Assembly (NCBI GenBank): GCA_963674835.2
Contig: CAXXKC010000003.1
Span: forward strand, 3,038,001-3,102,000
Origin: G963674835 sp963674835
Lineage (GTDB): Bacteria; Planctomycetota; Planctomycetia; Pirellulales; Thermoguttaceae
DNA length: 64,000 nt
Reading direction: 5' to 3'
Shown: in pieces, positions 17,025-27,013 of the stretch
How positions within the stretch are numbered: the stretch's first letter is position 1
Layout: each line of letters starts with the position of its first letter
Notes under the pieces: model-generated
The model's database searches: none
Told to the model about the DNA's origin: nothing
The model's input: the letters and a program-made list of their open reading frames with translations, nothing else
Position numbers and translations under genes: made by a program

Positions 17025-18314
17025 GTGACGCCCCGACCCCGAGTCACTCGCCGCGATTTCCTGGCCGTTACCGCTGCCGCCAGCGGCATGTCGTTGGCCG
17101 GTACCATCGGACAAGCAGCCGACACCCCGTCTCCACCGGACGACATCCGTTCCACGGAGCACTTCTGGTACCGTCTGCAGCCCAAAGGTCGCTACATCGA
17201 CTCCCAGCGCGGCGACCGCGCCTTCGCCTACGCCGACGGCACCCTCTTCCTCTCCGAAGACAACGGTCACACGTGGCCCCACAGCATCGCCTTCCCCGAC
17301 GCCCAACGCATCACGTTCAGCCACATCCTCAACAACGGAAACATCCTCTTCGCCACCGGCTCGAAGCTCTTCCTCAGCACCGACAAGCTGAAATCGTTCC
17401 GCGAAATCACCGTCAAAGCGGCCGACGGTTCCGACTACGTGCCACACACGCCTAAGAATGCAGACAATCCCGGCTGGTACTTCCACACCCTCTGCGGCGT
17501 CCTCTCTTGGGACATCGGCGGCTCCGAAATGCTCGTCTGGGGTAACTACTGCAACGTCCTCGGCGGCGCCACCCCAGTCAATATCTACTACTCCACCGAC
17601 AACGGCCAAACCGTCAAGATCGCCTACGCCTTCGGCCAGAACCCCTTCTTCAGTGACGACGGATCCCCAGGCGGTGGAAAGACCGGCGCGCTGCTGGGCA
17701 ACCCTAACTGCCCCGTCCTCTGCCGGCACGTTCATGCCGTCGCCTACAACCCGGTCGAAAACGCATTCTATGCCTGCACCGGCGACAATGACCGAGGAGT
17801 CGGCCACGAATGCCACTGGCTCCGCGGCACCTACGACCCCGACCACGACAAGTGGGATTGGAAGGTCCTCGTCTCCACCGGCCCGAACACCCGCTACAAA
17901 TGCGGCGGTATCAACGTCGTCGACGGAAAACTCTACTGGATCAGCGATGCCAACGGCCCCAAACCCTACGACCGCGGCGTCTTCTGCTGCAATCCCGTCG
18001 ATATTGCCAACCCCGCGGCGCACACCATGCTCTTCAACCCGCATGTCGAATCTGGCAACATGATCGTCCAGGACGGCGTCTTTCTCGCCTCCCACTGTGC
18101 CCCCGCATCTCCCATGGCCACCGGGTTCATCGTCTCTCTCGACATGGGCAAGACCTGGGCGCAACACGATCTCAAGGAACTCGGCCGTCGATCGCCCACG
18201 CGTTTCCATCAAAAAAACGGCGAAGGCTGGTTCCGTGTCGACCTGAGAACCGGATGGATCAAACACGCCGACGTGCTGTTCATCAAGCCGAAGCCGGCCG
18301 CCGGCAGCGCCTGA
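17025..18314 (+). CDS. Tat-exported BNR/sialidase-like beta-propeller protein
   Basis: The 429-residue protein starts with a twin-arginine motif TRRDFLAVTAAASG and contains Asp-box (BNR) repeats: SEDNGHTW near residue 77, STDNGQTV in the middle and LDMGKTW near the end. These mark a six-bladed propeller like sialidases and sialidase-like lectins. The usual sialidase arginine triad is not evident, so enzyme activity is unproven. It also has an unusually high number of cysteine and histidine residues for this fold (for example PVLCRHVHAV, HECHWL, FCCNP). The start is GTG at 17025 with AAAGGG about 10 nt upstream. It is divergent from the alpha-galactosidase and convergent with the GH123-like gene. 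Confidence 0.75.
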   Translation: MTPRPRVTRRDFLAVTAAASGMSLAGTIGQAADTPSPPDDIRSTEHFWYRLQPKGRYIDSQRGDRAFAYADGTLFLSEDNGHTWPHSIAFPDAQRITFSHILNNGNILFATGSKLFLSTDKLKSFREITVKAADGSDYVPHTPKNADNPGWYFHTLCGVLSWDIGGSEMLVWGNYCNVLGGATPVNIYYSTDNGQTVKIAYAFGQNPFFSDDGSPGGGKTGALLGNPNCPVLCRHVHAVAYNPVENAFYACTGDNDRGVGHECHWLRGTYDPDHDKWDWKVLVSTGPNTRYKCGGINVVDGKLYWISDANGPKPYDRGVFCCNPVDIANPAAHTMLFNPHVESGNMIVQDGVFLASHCAPASPMATGFIVSLDMGKTWAQHDLKELGRRSPTRFHQKNGEGWFRVDLRTGWIKHADVLFIKPKPAAGSA

Positions 18315-18428
18315 CCCATTGCCGACGCCTGCACCACCAATCACCCACTCCACGGCCTCTGGCAAACGGCAGGACCGCAAGACAGTCCTCTCGTCGCCAG
18401 ATCGTGAACGCCGCCCGCGTCGGCCTCG

Positions 18429-20387
18429 TCACTGCCTCACTGCAAACTTTCGCACGATGGTCTTCTTCTGCCCGTCGCGTTCCACCTCGATCGTCATGTC
18501 GGTCTTGTCCTCCGGCCAGGACCTCCCACAAGCGAAACTGCCGTCCGCGTGCTGGGCCACGGCGCGGCCGTCCACCGTGATCGTCGCGCCCGGCTCCGCC
18601 ACGCCATACACTTCCACCTGAATCGGACCGACCACCAAGGTCGTGCCTTCCGCCGGCTCCGTCTGGATCAGCGCCAGCGGCTTCTGGTCCATCGCCACGA
18701 TCTCGTCGGCCACCTGGTTGCGCACCGCTTCGATCCGCGTGGCATCGCGCTCCACGTCGGTGATCGTCGGCACCAGCGCCCGGCACAACTCTCGAGCCCG
18801 CCGCTGAGGATCGATCACCGCGGCCGCCGGGCCGAATTGCTCCTTGAGCTGTCGACTCTTCGACGCCAACAAATGCAGGTACTCGTAATCTTCCAGGCTC
18901 TCGCGCGCGATCTCCCATCGCATCGAGTTCAACGGCCCATCCGATCCCGGATAAATCACGTGCGTGTCCCCCGGCGGCAAACCCTTCCGCGGCACGCCGA
19001 ACGGGTCGTCACCCCAGAAGTTGCCACCCCAGTGAAGATAACCCGACAGATCATCCGCGAAATTGATCCAGTGCAACAGCCGAACGTCCGTCAGCGGACT
19101 GTCGAGAAACCGATTCGGATAAACGCTCCCATACGGATGGCAGCAGATGTAGTACCAGAACTCGTTTCCGTCCCGCCGCGCCTCATACGCCTCGCGCCAT
19201 CGCTCGAAGTGCGACAGCTTCGGCACCCACACCTCCAACGCCCCCGTGAAATCGATCGTCTCGATGGCGTCGATCCGCCGCAGCCTCGGCGCGGCCTTGT
19301 GAACCGCTGCCGAAACCTCCCGCCACGATGCCACGTTGTTGACCGACGGCTCGTCCGCCACGTGAATCATCGCCTTCGCCAGCCATCCGCGCGACTCTAG
19401 GTGCTTCTCCAACGCCGTCAAGAACGGCAAGATCCCCTGCTCCGGCCCAAGTTTGACCTCTTTCCCCGTCGCCTGATCGATGGCCCCGAGCGTCGTCAAT
19501 TGAATCTCGTTTCCACCCCATCCGCGCGGCCCGAAATGCGCCACGTGCCCCAGCTCGATCCGGTCGGCCATTCCCGCCTGCTCGAACACTTCCACGAACC
19601 GGTCGAAACGGCTCGTGTCCAACGAGAGCTTGCCGTCCGCACCCCGAGTCACCTTGACCAGCGACCACGGCGTCAGCACCACATTCTGCCGATGGGCCGC
19701 CATGTTCTCGGCATACCGGCGAAGCATCGCCCAAAACGGCTCCGACCACAGTTCCAATTTGTGCGCCTCGGCGATGTTCTCCGCACGGAACCAGTTGGTC
19801 ACAAACAGGTGACGCTCCTTCGGCAGCGCGAACGGATCGACCGTCAGTTCCAGCGGCACCGTCACCCGCTTGTCGCCCGCTACCACCGCGGCCTCCCCGC
19901 GGTACACCCCCGCCGCCGCGTCGGCCGGCACGTACGCACTGATCCACACCGGCTGCGTTTTGCCCGCCTCCAAGTCCATCGAGCGCCGGTCCAACAGCGG
20001 ATCGGGCACTTCGCACGGCGCCGTGCACACCCGTCGCTTCTCCGATTTCGGCGTGTTCTCTACCAGCGGAATGAAGCCCACGAAGTTCCACGTCAGGTGC
20101 TCTGGTCCGATCTGCGTCTGGCCGCCCTCCTGCCGCAGTGCCGACAGCTCCACCCGAACGCCCTTGAGCGACCCGCCGGCCAACAGCGCGATCTGCGCCG
20201 ATTCGTATTCGTTCCGCGCCGCCCGCATCTGGATCTTCTCCGCGGCCGCCGGCGGACGCGCGTCTCGAAACACCTTGGTGTGCGGATCGACCACCCACAC
20301 CGAAAGCGGCTCCGCCGCCCAGGCCGTACGCGCGTAGACCAACGCAACGAAGAACACCACGAACCAACCGCGTTTGTCTCGAAACAT
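18429..20387 (-). CDS. Secreted GH123 / DUF4091-type glycoside hydrolase
   Basis: The 652-residue protein has an N-terminal signal peptide (hydrophobic stretch, cleavage near WAAEP). It then shows an N-terminal beta domain and a catalytic barrel with HVADEP at about residues 342-347. The Asp345-Glu346 pair matches the substrate-assisted pair of GH123 N-acetyl-beta-galactosaminidases, and many DUF4091 proteins share it. After the barrel comes HPYGSVYPN, then a C-terminal beta domain of about 100 residues (TEPAEGTTLVVG onwards). ATG at 20387 has AAGGAG about 6 nt upstream. The gene follows the GH127 gene by 164 nt in the same direction, so co-transcription is possible. Confidence 0.8.
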   Translation of the reverse strand: MFRDKRGWFVVFFVALVYARTAWAAEPLSVWVVDPHTKVFRDARPPAAAEKIQMRAARNEYESAQIALLAGGSLKGVRVELSALRQEGGQTQIGPEHLTWNFVGFIPLVENTPKSEKRRVCTAPCEVPDPLLDRRSMDLEAGKTQPVWISAYVPADAAAGVYRGEAAVVAGDKRVTVPLELTVDPFALPKERHLFVTNWFRAENIAEAHKLELWSEPFWAMLRRYAENMAAHRQNVVLTPWSLVKVTRGADGKLSLDTSRFDRFVEVFEQAGMADRIELGHVAHFGPRGWGGNEIQLTTLGAIDQATGKEVKLGPEQGILPFLTALEKHLESRGWLAKAMIHVADEPSVNNVASWREVSAAVHKAAPRLRRIDAIETIDFTGALEVWVPKLSHFERWREAYEARRDGNEFWYYICCHPYGSVYPNRFLDSPLTDVRLLHWINFADDLSGYLHWGGNFWGDDPFGVPRKGLPPGDTHVIYPGSDGPLNSMRWEIARESLEDYEYLHLLASKSRQLKEQFGPAAAVIDPQRRARELCRALVPTITDVERDATRIEAVRNQVADEIVAMDQKPLALIQTEPAEGTTLVVGPIQVEVYGVAEPGATITVDGRAVAQHADGSFACGRSWPEDKTDMTIEVERDGQKKTIVRKFAVRQ

Positions 20388-20551
20388 GCTTCGCTCCTTG
20401 GTCGACTTTCGCCACGTCACCCGAGAATGCCGATTCCCCAATCGCCATCGCCAAAACAAACCGCGTCGTGCCCCCTCATCTTGGCCCTCGCATCCGCACA
20501 TGTCAACGAATGACCCGAGCCAAGGCCGCCGCCCGCCCACATCGCTCGCTA

Positions 20552-22924
20552 CTAGCGCGCCTTCAGCACAAACACCCGCCCGAACACGCCGCCCGCGATG
20601 TTCCCCGCCCGCGCCTGGAATCGAACGGTCACCTCCTCGTGTCCCCGCGTGAGCTTCTCGGGAATCGGATACTCGACGTCGAAGAACTCGCCCTGCCGGT
20701 TGTTGGCCAAGCTCTGCGTTGCGATCTTCGTACCGTCGACCAGGATGTCGAATGATCGTGCCCCCGCGTCGCTCCCCCAGTACGTGCAGAACAGCACGGT
20801 CGGTTGGTCCGGAAGGACCTTCAGCCGATAGCTGAACCATCCGTCCGGCGCATGCCTCCACGACTGCCTCAGGTGCGTTCCCGTCCCCGTCTTCTCGCCC
20901 TGTAGTCCGTGGTCACGTTCCGAAACCTGATCCGCAATCTTCACCACGTCGACCGTTCGCCGATCGAGCATCGCCTGACGCGCGGCCTGAGCTGCCTCGC
21001 GTGCCTTGCGAGCCGCTTCCTGCTTCTGCCACTCGGGCTCAGAAACCACCCGCCAGTAAATGGCATACCGCTCGCCCCACAAACGTTGGTACGGAACCAA
21101 CGTCACGTCCGCCGGCCGGCCGACGCCCTCGGTCCGAAACGTCAGCCGCTCGCCCGCAACCGGTCGCACCCACGCCGCCGGATCGCGCTGCTCCGTCACG
21201 ATGTCCGGCGCCCGTGCAACCTTCTCCTCCGGAAACGGAAACCAGTTCTTCTCCGTGTAGACCACGTCGTCGCTCAGCCCTTCGCCTCCCAGCTTTCCCG
21301 CCAACACCAGCGGACCGTACATGATCGCCAGCAAACTCGGATCGTCCGGCATCGGCCAGGCCCACACGTGCATGGGCAGGTCGATCTCCAACCGGTCGCC
21401 GTCCGCCCACGTGCGATCGATCGCCAAATAACCCGCCCCGTCCGCCGCCGCCTCCACGATGTGGCCATTCAGCCGCACCTTCATCCCGCTTCCGGTCCAT
21501 TCAGGCACGCGAATCCGCATAACCAGCGCCACGGGCTGATCGGCCTTCACGACAATCTGGCTTTTCTCCTCGTTCGGAAACTGCGTCTCCTGCCGAATCC
21601 TCACCGCCTTCTCCTTCCAGGTCAGCTCCGACGCAACGAACAGGTTCACCCAGAGGTTGTTGCCCTGGTGGCCGTAAATCGCCTCGCCGTACCGCGCGTG
21701 ATTCTCCATCCCCGTTCCCGTGCAGCACCAGAACGAGGTCTTCGGTGTGTGAAAGTACTTCCAGCGGCCGGACGACAGCGTGACAAAGTACGCCATCATG
21801 CCCGTCTTGGGATCCTGCGTGGCCAGGATGCCATTGACCAGCGCGCGCTCATAGTAATCGACATATTTGCGATCCGGATGCCACGACATGAGATGATGCG
21901 TCAACTTCAACAGGTTGTACGTGCAGCACGTCTCTTCCGTAAAATCGCCAATCTGGTCGGCCAGCTTCCCCGGCTCTGCCTTCCAATGCTCGTCCAGGCT
22001 CGTGCCTCCGGTCGCGTAGCATCGCGACCCCACAACCTGGTCCCAGAAGAACCTGGCGATGCGCCCGTCGCGCGCCTCCCCTCCCAGTTCAAACTGCCGC
22101 GCCGTACCGACGATGTTCGGAATGAACGAATTCGCGTGCTCACCCTTCAGCCGGTCCTCGCCCTGGCTCAGCGGCTTCACGTAATGATCCTCCACGAACC
22201 GCTGCGAAAGATCCCACCAGCGGCGATCCCCCGTAAGCCCATACAAATTCGCCAACGCCTCGTTCATGCCCCCTTGCTCGGTCGATTCGAGCATCCGCTG
22301 CATGGCGCCGCGGTCCAACGGGTCCAAGCGCTCTTTCATCCATCCAGCCATTCCCTCGGCGACTTCCAACGCCTGCGCGTTGCCGCAGTGCACATGAACG
22401 TCGATCAGTCCGGCCATAATCTTGTGCAACACGTACCAGGGAGCCCACACCGGCTTGCACGCGATGACCCGGTCGATGTGTGATTCGGGAAATGCCGACA
22501 GGTATCCGTTGCCGTTGGCCTTCTGGCAGCGTGCCAACTCGGCAACGACCCGGTCGGCCTTCGCCTTCAACGCCTCGTCTCCGGTGCTGGCGTACAGCAT
22601 CGCCAGCGCCGACAGGAAGTGTCCCATCGTATGGCCGCGCACTTCCGTCCGTTCCCAACCGCCCATCGGCTCGCCGCTGACCGGCAGCTTGGCCACCTCG
22701 CGAAAGTGGTACAACAGCCGGTCCACTTCCAACGCGTTCAGGTAAGCCTCGTCGCGGCGCTGATTCTCCCGAAACGGACCGTCCAGGAGTCGCACGTCCT
22801 TCAGATCGAACGGCTCCGATTCAAGCGGCGCCGCATCGCGACTCGAAGGCCAGACTCCGGCCACGGCGGGAACCGACGCACAAACGACAACTCCGACCAC
22901 GGCGATCAACACACTGCGCATCAT
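20552..22924 (-). CDS. Secreted GH127 beta-L-arabinofuranosidase
   Basis: The 790-residue protein has a signal peptide and the DUF1680/GH127 fold. The metal-thiol site is visible: an E-T-C segment in FTEETCCTYN (Glu331, Cys333) and the pair Cys400-Cys401 in FWCCTGTGMENHARYG. These correspond to the zinc ligands and the catalytic cysteine of beta-L-arabinofuranosidases; TGGTSLDEHW just before may supply the acid/base. Such enzymes remove beta-linked L-arabinose from plant glycans. The C-terminal 150 residues hold beta domains with an Ala/Arg-rich helix near residue 635. Two adjacent starts are possible (ATG at 22924 and 22921) after GGGAGG. Confidence 0.9.
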   Translation of the reverse strand: MMRSVLIAVVGVVVCASVPAVAGVWPSSRDAAPLESEPFDLKDVRLLDGPFRENQRRDEAYLNALEVDRLLYHFREVAKLPVSGEPMGGWERTEVRGHTMGHFLSALAMLYASTGDEALKAKADRVVAELARCQKANGNGYLSAFPESHIDRVIACKPVWAPWYVLHKIMAGLIDVHVHCGNAQALEVAEGMAGWMKERLDPLDRGAMQRMLESTEQGGMNEALANLYGLTGDRRWWDLSQRFVEDHYVKPLSQGEDRLKGEHANSFIPNIVGTARQFELGGEARDGRIARFFWDQVVGSRCYATGGTSLDEHWKAEPGKLADQIGDFTEETCCTYNLLKLTHHLMSWHPDRKYVDYYERALVNGILATQDPKTGMMAYFVTLSSGRWKYFHTPKTSFWCCTGTGMENHARYGEAIYGHQGNNLWVNLFVASELTWKEKAVRIRQETQFPNEEKSQIVVKADQPVALVMRIRVPEWTGSGMKVRLNGHIVEAAADGAGYLAIDRTWADGDRLEIDLPMHVWAWPMPDDPSLLAIMYGPLVLAGKLGGEGLSDDVVYTEKNWFPFPEEKVARAPDIVTEQRDPAAWVRPVAGERLTFRTEGVGRPADVTLVPYQRLWGERYAIYWRVVSEPEWQKQEAARKAREAAQAARQAMLDRRTVDVVKIADQVSERDHGLQGEKTGTGTHLRQSWRHAPDGWFSYRLKVLPDQPTVLFCTYWGSDAGARSFDILVDGTKIATQSLANNRQGEFFDVEYPIPEKLTRGHEEVTVRFQARAGNIAGGVFGRVFVLKAR

Positions 22925-23252
22925 CGAAGCCTCCCTAATCATTCACGAGTCACGTGGCCCGCATCGGCCCCTGGCCGCCAAACCGACGTCACTGAGCATC
23001 CGAGTTCCGAGTCAGAGGACAGTCCTCCCACCGCCCCATCTTAGCCACTACCCCACGTGAATGCACCAAACCGCCGTCGGGCTCGCCCCGTCCCTCCCCA
23101 CTGGCAGGAAATCTCCCCTTCTTCGTTGCGGTGCCCAGCGCACCGCACCAAGCAACGCCGTCGCCAGAGTTTGAATCTCCCAGCCACCCGAGGTACGATA
23201 GTGTCACTCCGGCGCTGTGCAATACCGACGCAGAATCCGATTGGAGCGACCC
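22925..23252. other. Divergent intergenic region
   Basis: This 328-bp gap must hold the promoters of GH127 (minus) and the HzsA-like gene (plus). No clear -35/-10 pair, repeat or small gene was recognised. Confidence 0.5.
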
Positions 23253-26200
23253 ATGCGATACCCATGCCGCCAATGGCAACTGTGCTTCGCTGCCCTCCTC
23301 ACCCTCGCCTCGTCACCGTCGCTTTCCACGGCCGCCGAGACAAAACCCGCACCCGCTCCTCCGCTGGCCATCGACAAACCGCTCGTCGCCTACTGGAACT
23401 TCGACGAACCCTCCGGCCCCGACTGCCGCGATGCCGCCGGCGACTGCCATGTGTCCGCCGCCCCCGGCTCGGCCTTGCCCCAACGCACCCCGGGCTTGTT
23501 CGGCAACGCCCTGAATCTCAACGGCAATCATTTCCTGCGCGTCGAAGGCAAACCCAACCTCGACAAATTCCCCTCCCTCTCGCTCAGCGCCTGGGTAACC
23601 CCCTCCGAATTGAGCGGCTACCGAGAGATACTCCGCAAAGAGGACGGCCAGCAACGCATCCTCTTCTCGTTCCAGAACGACGGATCGGTCCTTTCCCTCG
23701 GCCTCAACATCGGCGGTTACGTCGAGTGCGACGCCACGATCGACCCCGCTCATGTCCTCGACGGCGCCTGGCACCACTGTGCGGCCACCTTCGACGGCCA
23801 ATGGATGCGCGTCTACCTCGATGGAAAGCCCGTCGGCCAGCTCCAGCGCCCTGGCACGATCACTGCCGGCGGCCCGGCCCCCGCCTGCATCGGTTGCTCA
23901 AACGGAGGCGAATGCTTCCAGGGAACCCTCGACGATCTCCGCATCTACCGCCAGGCCCTTTCCGCCGACGAAATCGCTCAACTGTACCGCGACGGCGTCA
24001 AAGCCGCCCAAACCCGATCCGAGCAGGTGCAACGTATCGTCGAGTCCGTCTATCCGGCCGCGTCCACGTTCTCCGAAACGCTCGTCGCCATCCGCAAGAA
24101 CCTCCGGCAGAACCACGTCTCCCTCGACCGCCCCTTGACCGGCGCGCTCATCACGAAGCTCCGCGCCGACTTCCCCAAGCAATACGAAGACTTCCTCGCC
24201 TACACAAAAATAACCGCTGCGAAGTTCTTCGCCGACGACGATCCGCAGTTCCTCCAGCAACAGGCCCGCCACCTTGTCGACCTGATGCTCGAGTACAAGC
24301 CTCTCACCGACCACCAGTGGAAGTCGCAGACGCCCGAGCAACTCACTGCCTGGAAAGAAGCCGACGCCATCCGCCAGCGATTCGATGCCCTCGTTGCCGG
24401 CGGCGATCAAGCCCAGTCCTCGCCTCAGTGGATCGACATCCTCCTCGAGGCCGGCCGCCGCGTCCAGTTCCGCCCCGTAGTGCGCGAACCAGTCGCCCCC
24501 TACATCACGCCGCAAACGCCTCCCACGCGCGACCTCACCGCCGACGAGGCCCGCGACACGCTCCAACGCGACTGGCTGCACCAGGCCGACCAGAAACCGA
24601 CCCCGGACCGAATTCGCAGCGAAATCTCCTGGGCCCGTGAGCTCGCCGCGCGCATTTCCGTCGCCCACCCCGGCAAGGTCGATTTCGCCGCCCAGCTCGC
24701 CCGCCTCGACCAGCTGGACCGCAAGGCCGCCGCCCTCTCCGACGCCGACGCACAACTGTACTTTCAGGTCCGCGAGGTGAAGCGGGCAATCGCACTGGCC
24801 AATCCGGTCCTCGACTTCCAGCAAGTCCTCTTCGTCGACATGCCCTATCCCCAAGGCTCGGAATGGCCCCACGAGACTCGCCACCGCCTGGGCTACATGG
24901 CCGTGCCCGGCGCCCGCCTCCTCGTCCTCGACGGCCTCAAGCCCGACGGCAAGCTCCGCCAGGTCATGCCTCAGGCACCCTTGCACGGCAGCTTCTGGCG
25001 ACCAGATCTCTCCTTCGACGCCAAGAAGATCGTCTTCTCCTTCAAACCCCACAACGAAAAGTCCTTCCACCTTTACGAAATCAATGTCGACGGCACCGGC
25101 CTCGTCCAGTTGACCGACGGCATCTACGACGATCTCGATCCCATCTATCTCCCCGATGGCGAGCACGTCCTCTTCATCACCACCCGCGGACACAACTACG
25201 TCCGCTGCATGCCGCCCACCAACGCCTTCATGCTCGCCCGTTGCGACCACGACGGCCACAACATCTACCTCGTCTCCCAGAGCAACGAGCCCGAGTATCT
25301 CCCCTCCGTGCTCGACGACGGGCGCGTCATCTACACCCGCTGGGAATACACCGACAAACCCCTTTGGCGAGCCCAGAGCCTCTGGACCCTCAATCCCGAC
25401 GGCACCGCCGCCAACACCTTCTGGGGCAACCAGAGCGTCTGGCCCGACCTGCTCAAAGACGCACGCAGCATCCCCAACAGCCGCCGCGTCATGTTCACCG
25501 GCAGCGCCCACCATAACTGGTTCAGCGGCTCCGTCGGCATCGTCGATCCCACCAAGGGCTTCAACTTCCCCGACGGACTCACCAAGGTCACCGCCGACGT
25601 CCCCTGGCCCGAGTCGGGTAACGGACCGGTCGACCCCATCGAGTCCTCCCGCTACCACCGAAGCGGCGACTATCCCGCCTACTACTCCCCCTATCCGCTC
25701 AGCGAGCAGGACTTCCTCGTCTCGGCATCCCGAGGTGGCAAGTTCCTCCTCTACCTCATGGATGTCGACGGCAATCGCGAGCTCATCTACGAAGGCGTCA
25801 ACAACATCTTCCACGCCCTCCCCCTCAAACCGCGCCGCCTGCCGCCGCTCATTCCCGACCGCGTCCAATGGCCCAGCCGTGAAGACCGCCTGCATCCGGC
25901 CGACGGCGTCATCTTCAGCGGCAATGTCTACCAGGGCGCTCCCCAGGAACTCCGCGGCAAGGCTCACTACCTCCGCATCCTGACCATCGAACCCAAAACC
26001 TACACCTACTGGTACAAACGGCCCTATATCTCAACCGGCCCCGTCGTTTCCGCCGTCCAGTCCGAGGGCGTCAAACGCGTTATCGGTACCGTGCCCATCG
26101 AAACCGATGGCTCCGTCGCCTTCTCGGCCCCCTCAGGCGTAGCCCTCCATTTCCAGTTGCTTGACGGCGAGTCCCGAGCCCTGCAGACCATGCGAAGCTT

Positions 26201-26861
26201 CACCGGCGTCATGCCCGGCGAACAGCGCGGATGCCAAGGCTGCCACGAGCTGCACAGCACCGCGCCCCCGCTCGACGCCAAGCCCATCGCCCTGGCCAAA
26301 CCGCCCCATAAAATCGCGCCGCCCCCCTGGGGTGAAGATACCGTTAGCTACGCCCGCTACGTCCAGCCCGTCCTTGACAAGTACTGTGGAAAGTGCCACC
26401 AGGGCGACGGCGAAGGCCGCAAGGTCCTCGATCTCACTTGCCGGCCAGGCTTCCTCGACTTCTGCGAGCCCTACCTCACCCTCATCGGTCGGCCCACCTG
26501 GGCCAGTCCCTACACGATCCCCGAGACCCCCGTCCCGGGCTTCGGGATCGCCAACGTGCTCATGGTCGAAGCCTACTCGACCACCGATCCCAAGGCCTAT
26601 CGCACGCCAAGGCCCATGAGCCGCATGTCCTACGCCAGCCGCCTCGTCGACATCGTCTCCAGCGGAAAACATCACGACGTCAAGGTCGACGAGGTCAGTC
26701 GCCAGCGCCTGATCGCCTGGATCGACGCGATGTGCCCCTACCTCGGCGACGACGAAGTCCGTGCCATCGACGACCCCGTCTTCCAAGGCATCGACTGGCT
26801 GGCCATCCGGCCCAAGATCCGCACCGCTCCCACGATCGTCCGCCCCGGCCCCGTCGACTGA
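23253..26861 (+). CDS. LamG / HzsA-like dihaem c-type cytochrome
   Basis: The 1202-residue exported protein has a signal peptide, then a LamG-like jellyroll (about 45-245, with VAYWNFDEP and a WHHCAATFDG strand). A helical middle follows, then a propeller of the kind seen in hydrazine-synthase alpha subunits and TolB/PD40 proteins (LYEINVDGTGLVQLTDG, about residue 615). Two c-type haem sites are visible: C994-QG-C997-H and C1045-GK-C1048-H. Outside anammox bacteria, HzsA-like proteins are widespread in Planctomycetes and of unknown role, so hydrazine synthesis is not implied. ATG at 23253 is chosen because GGAGCG precedes it and the signal peptide then starts correctly; an ATG 36 nt upstream is less likely. 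It closes the sugar-hydrolase island. Confidence 0.8.
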   Translation: MRYPCRQWQLCFAALLTLASSPSLSTAAETKPAPAPPLAIDKPLVAYWNFDEPSGPDCRDAAGDCHVSAAPGSALPQRTPGLFGNALNLNGNHFLRVEGKPNLDKFPSLSLSAWVTPSELSGYREILRKEDGQQRILFSFQNDGSVLSLGLNIGGYVECDATIDPAHVLDGAWHHCAATFDGQWMRVYLDGKPVGQLQRPGTITAGGPAPACIGCSNGGECFQGTLDDLRIYRQALSADEIAQLYRDGVKAAQTRSEQVQRIVESVYPAASTFSETLVAIRKNLRQNHVSLDRPLTGALITKLRADFPKQYEDFLAYTKITAAKFFADDDPQFLQQQARHLVDLMLEYKPLTDHQWKSQTPEQLTAWKEADAIRQRFDALVAGGDQAQSSPQWIDILLEAGRRVQFRPVVREPVAPYITPQTPPTRDLTADEARDTLQRDWLHQADQKPTPDRIRSEISWARELAARISVAHPGKVDFAAQLARLDQLDRKAAALSDADAQLYFQVREVKRAIALANPVLDFQQVLFVDMPYPQGSEWPHETRHRLGYMAVPGARLLVLDGLKPDGKLRQVMPQAPLHGSFWRPDLSFDAKKIVFSFKPHNEKSFHLYEINVDGTGLVQLTDGIYDDLDPIYLPDGEHVLFITTRGHNYVRCMPPTNAFMLARCDHDGHNIYLVSQSNEPEYLPSVLDDGRVIYTRWEYTDKPLWRAQSLWTLNPDGTAANTFWGNQSVWPDLLKDARSIPNSRRVMFTGSAHHNWFSGSVGIVDPTKGFNFPDGLTKVTADVPWPESGNGPVDPIESSRYHRSGDYPAYYSPYPLSEQDFLVSASRGGKFLLYLMDVDGNRELIYEGVNNIFHALPLKPRRLPPLIPDRVQWPSREDRLHPADGVIFSGNVYQGAPQELRGKAHYLRILTIEPKTYTYWYKRPYISTGPVVSAVQSEGVKRVIGTVPIETDGSVAFSAPSGVALHFQLLDGESRALQTMRSFTGVMPGEQRGCQGCHELHSTAPPLDAKPIALAKPPHKIAPPPWGEDTVSYARYVQPVLDKYCGKCHQGDGEGRKVLDLTCRPGFLDFCEPYLTLIGRPTWASPYTIPETPVPGFGIANVLMVEAYSTTDPKAYRTPRPMSRMSYASRLVDIVSSGKHHDVKVDEVSRQRLIAWIDAMCPYLGDDEVRAIDDPVFQGIDWLAIRPKIRTAPTIVRPGPVD

Positions 26862-26920
26862 GACACTTCGACTGCAGATATGACGCCGACAGCGCCGTGA
26901 TCGAGCGCGATACGCTCCGG

Positions 26921-27013
26921 AGCGCATTTCGCGCCAGGGTAGCCTGCAAATCGCTTCCGGAACGGTCGAAACACACCACCGCGACCGCCACCCTCAAGTG
27001 CGACTCGCACTAA
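26921..27013 (+). repeat. Dispersed palindromic repeat, copy 3 (diverged)
   Basis: The left and central parts are diverged but the order is kept: AGCGCATTTCG, a CGAAACAC segment, CGCGACCGCCACCCTCAAG, and a perfect right-end palindrome AGTGCGACTCGCACT. It lies between two convergent genes, and its right edge overlaps the TAG stop codon (27012-27010) of the ExbD-like gene. Confidence 0.7.

Noticed and set aside
23898..25967. 689-codon minus-strand frame opposite the HzsA-like gene
   Set aside because: Shadow of the strongly biased plus-strand gene; very rich in Gly, Val, Glu and Asp, with no recognised domain.
23253..26861. True hydrazine synthase subunit
   Set aside because: No hydrazine synthase beta/gamma subunits or hydroxylamine oxidoreductase are nearby, and LamG fusion plus glycosidase context argue for a different role.
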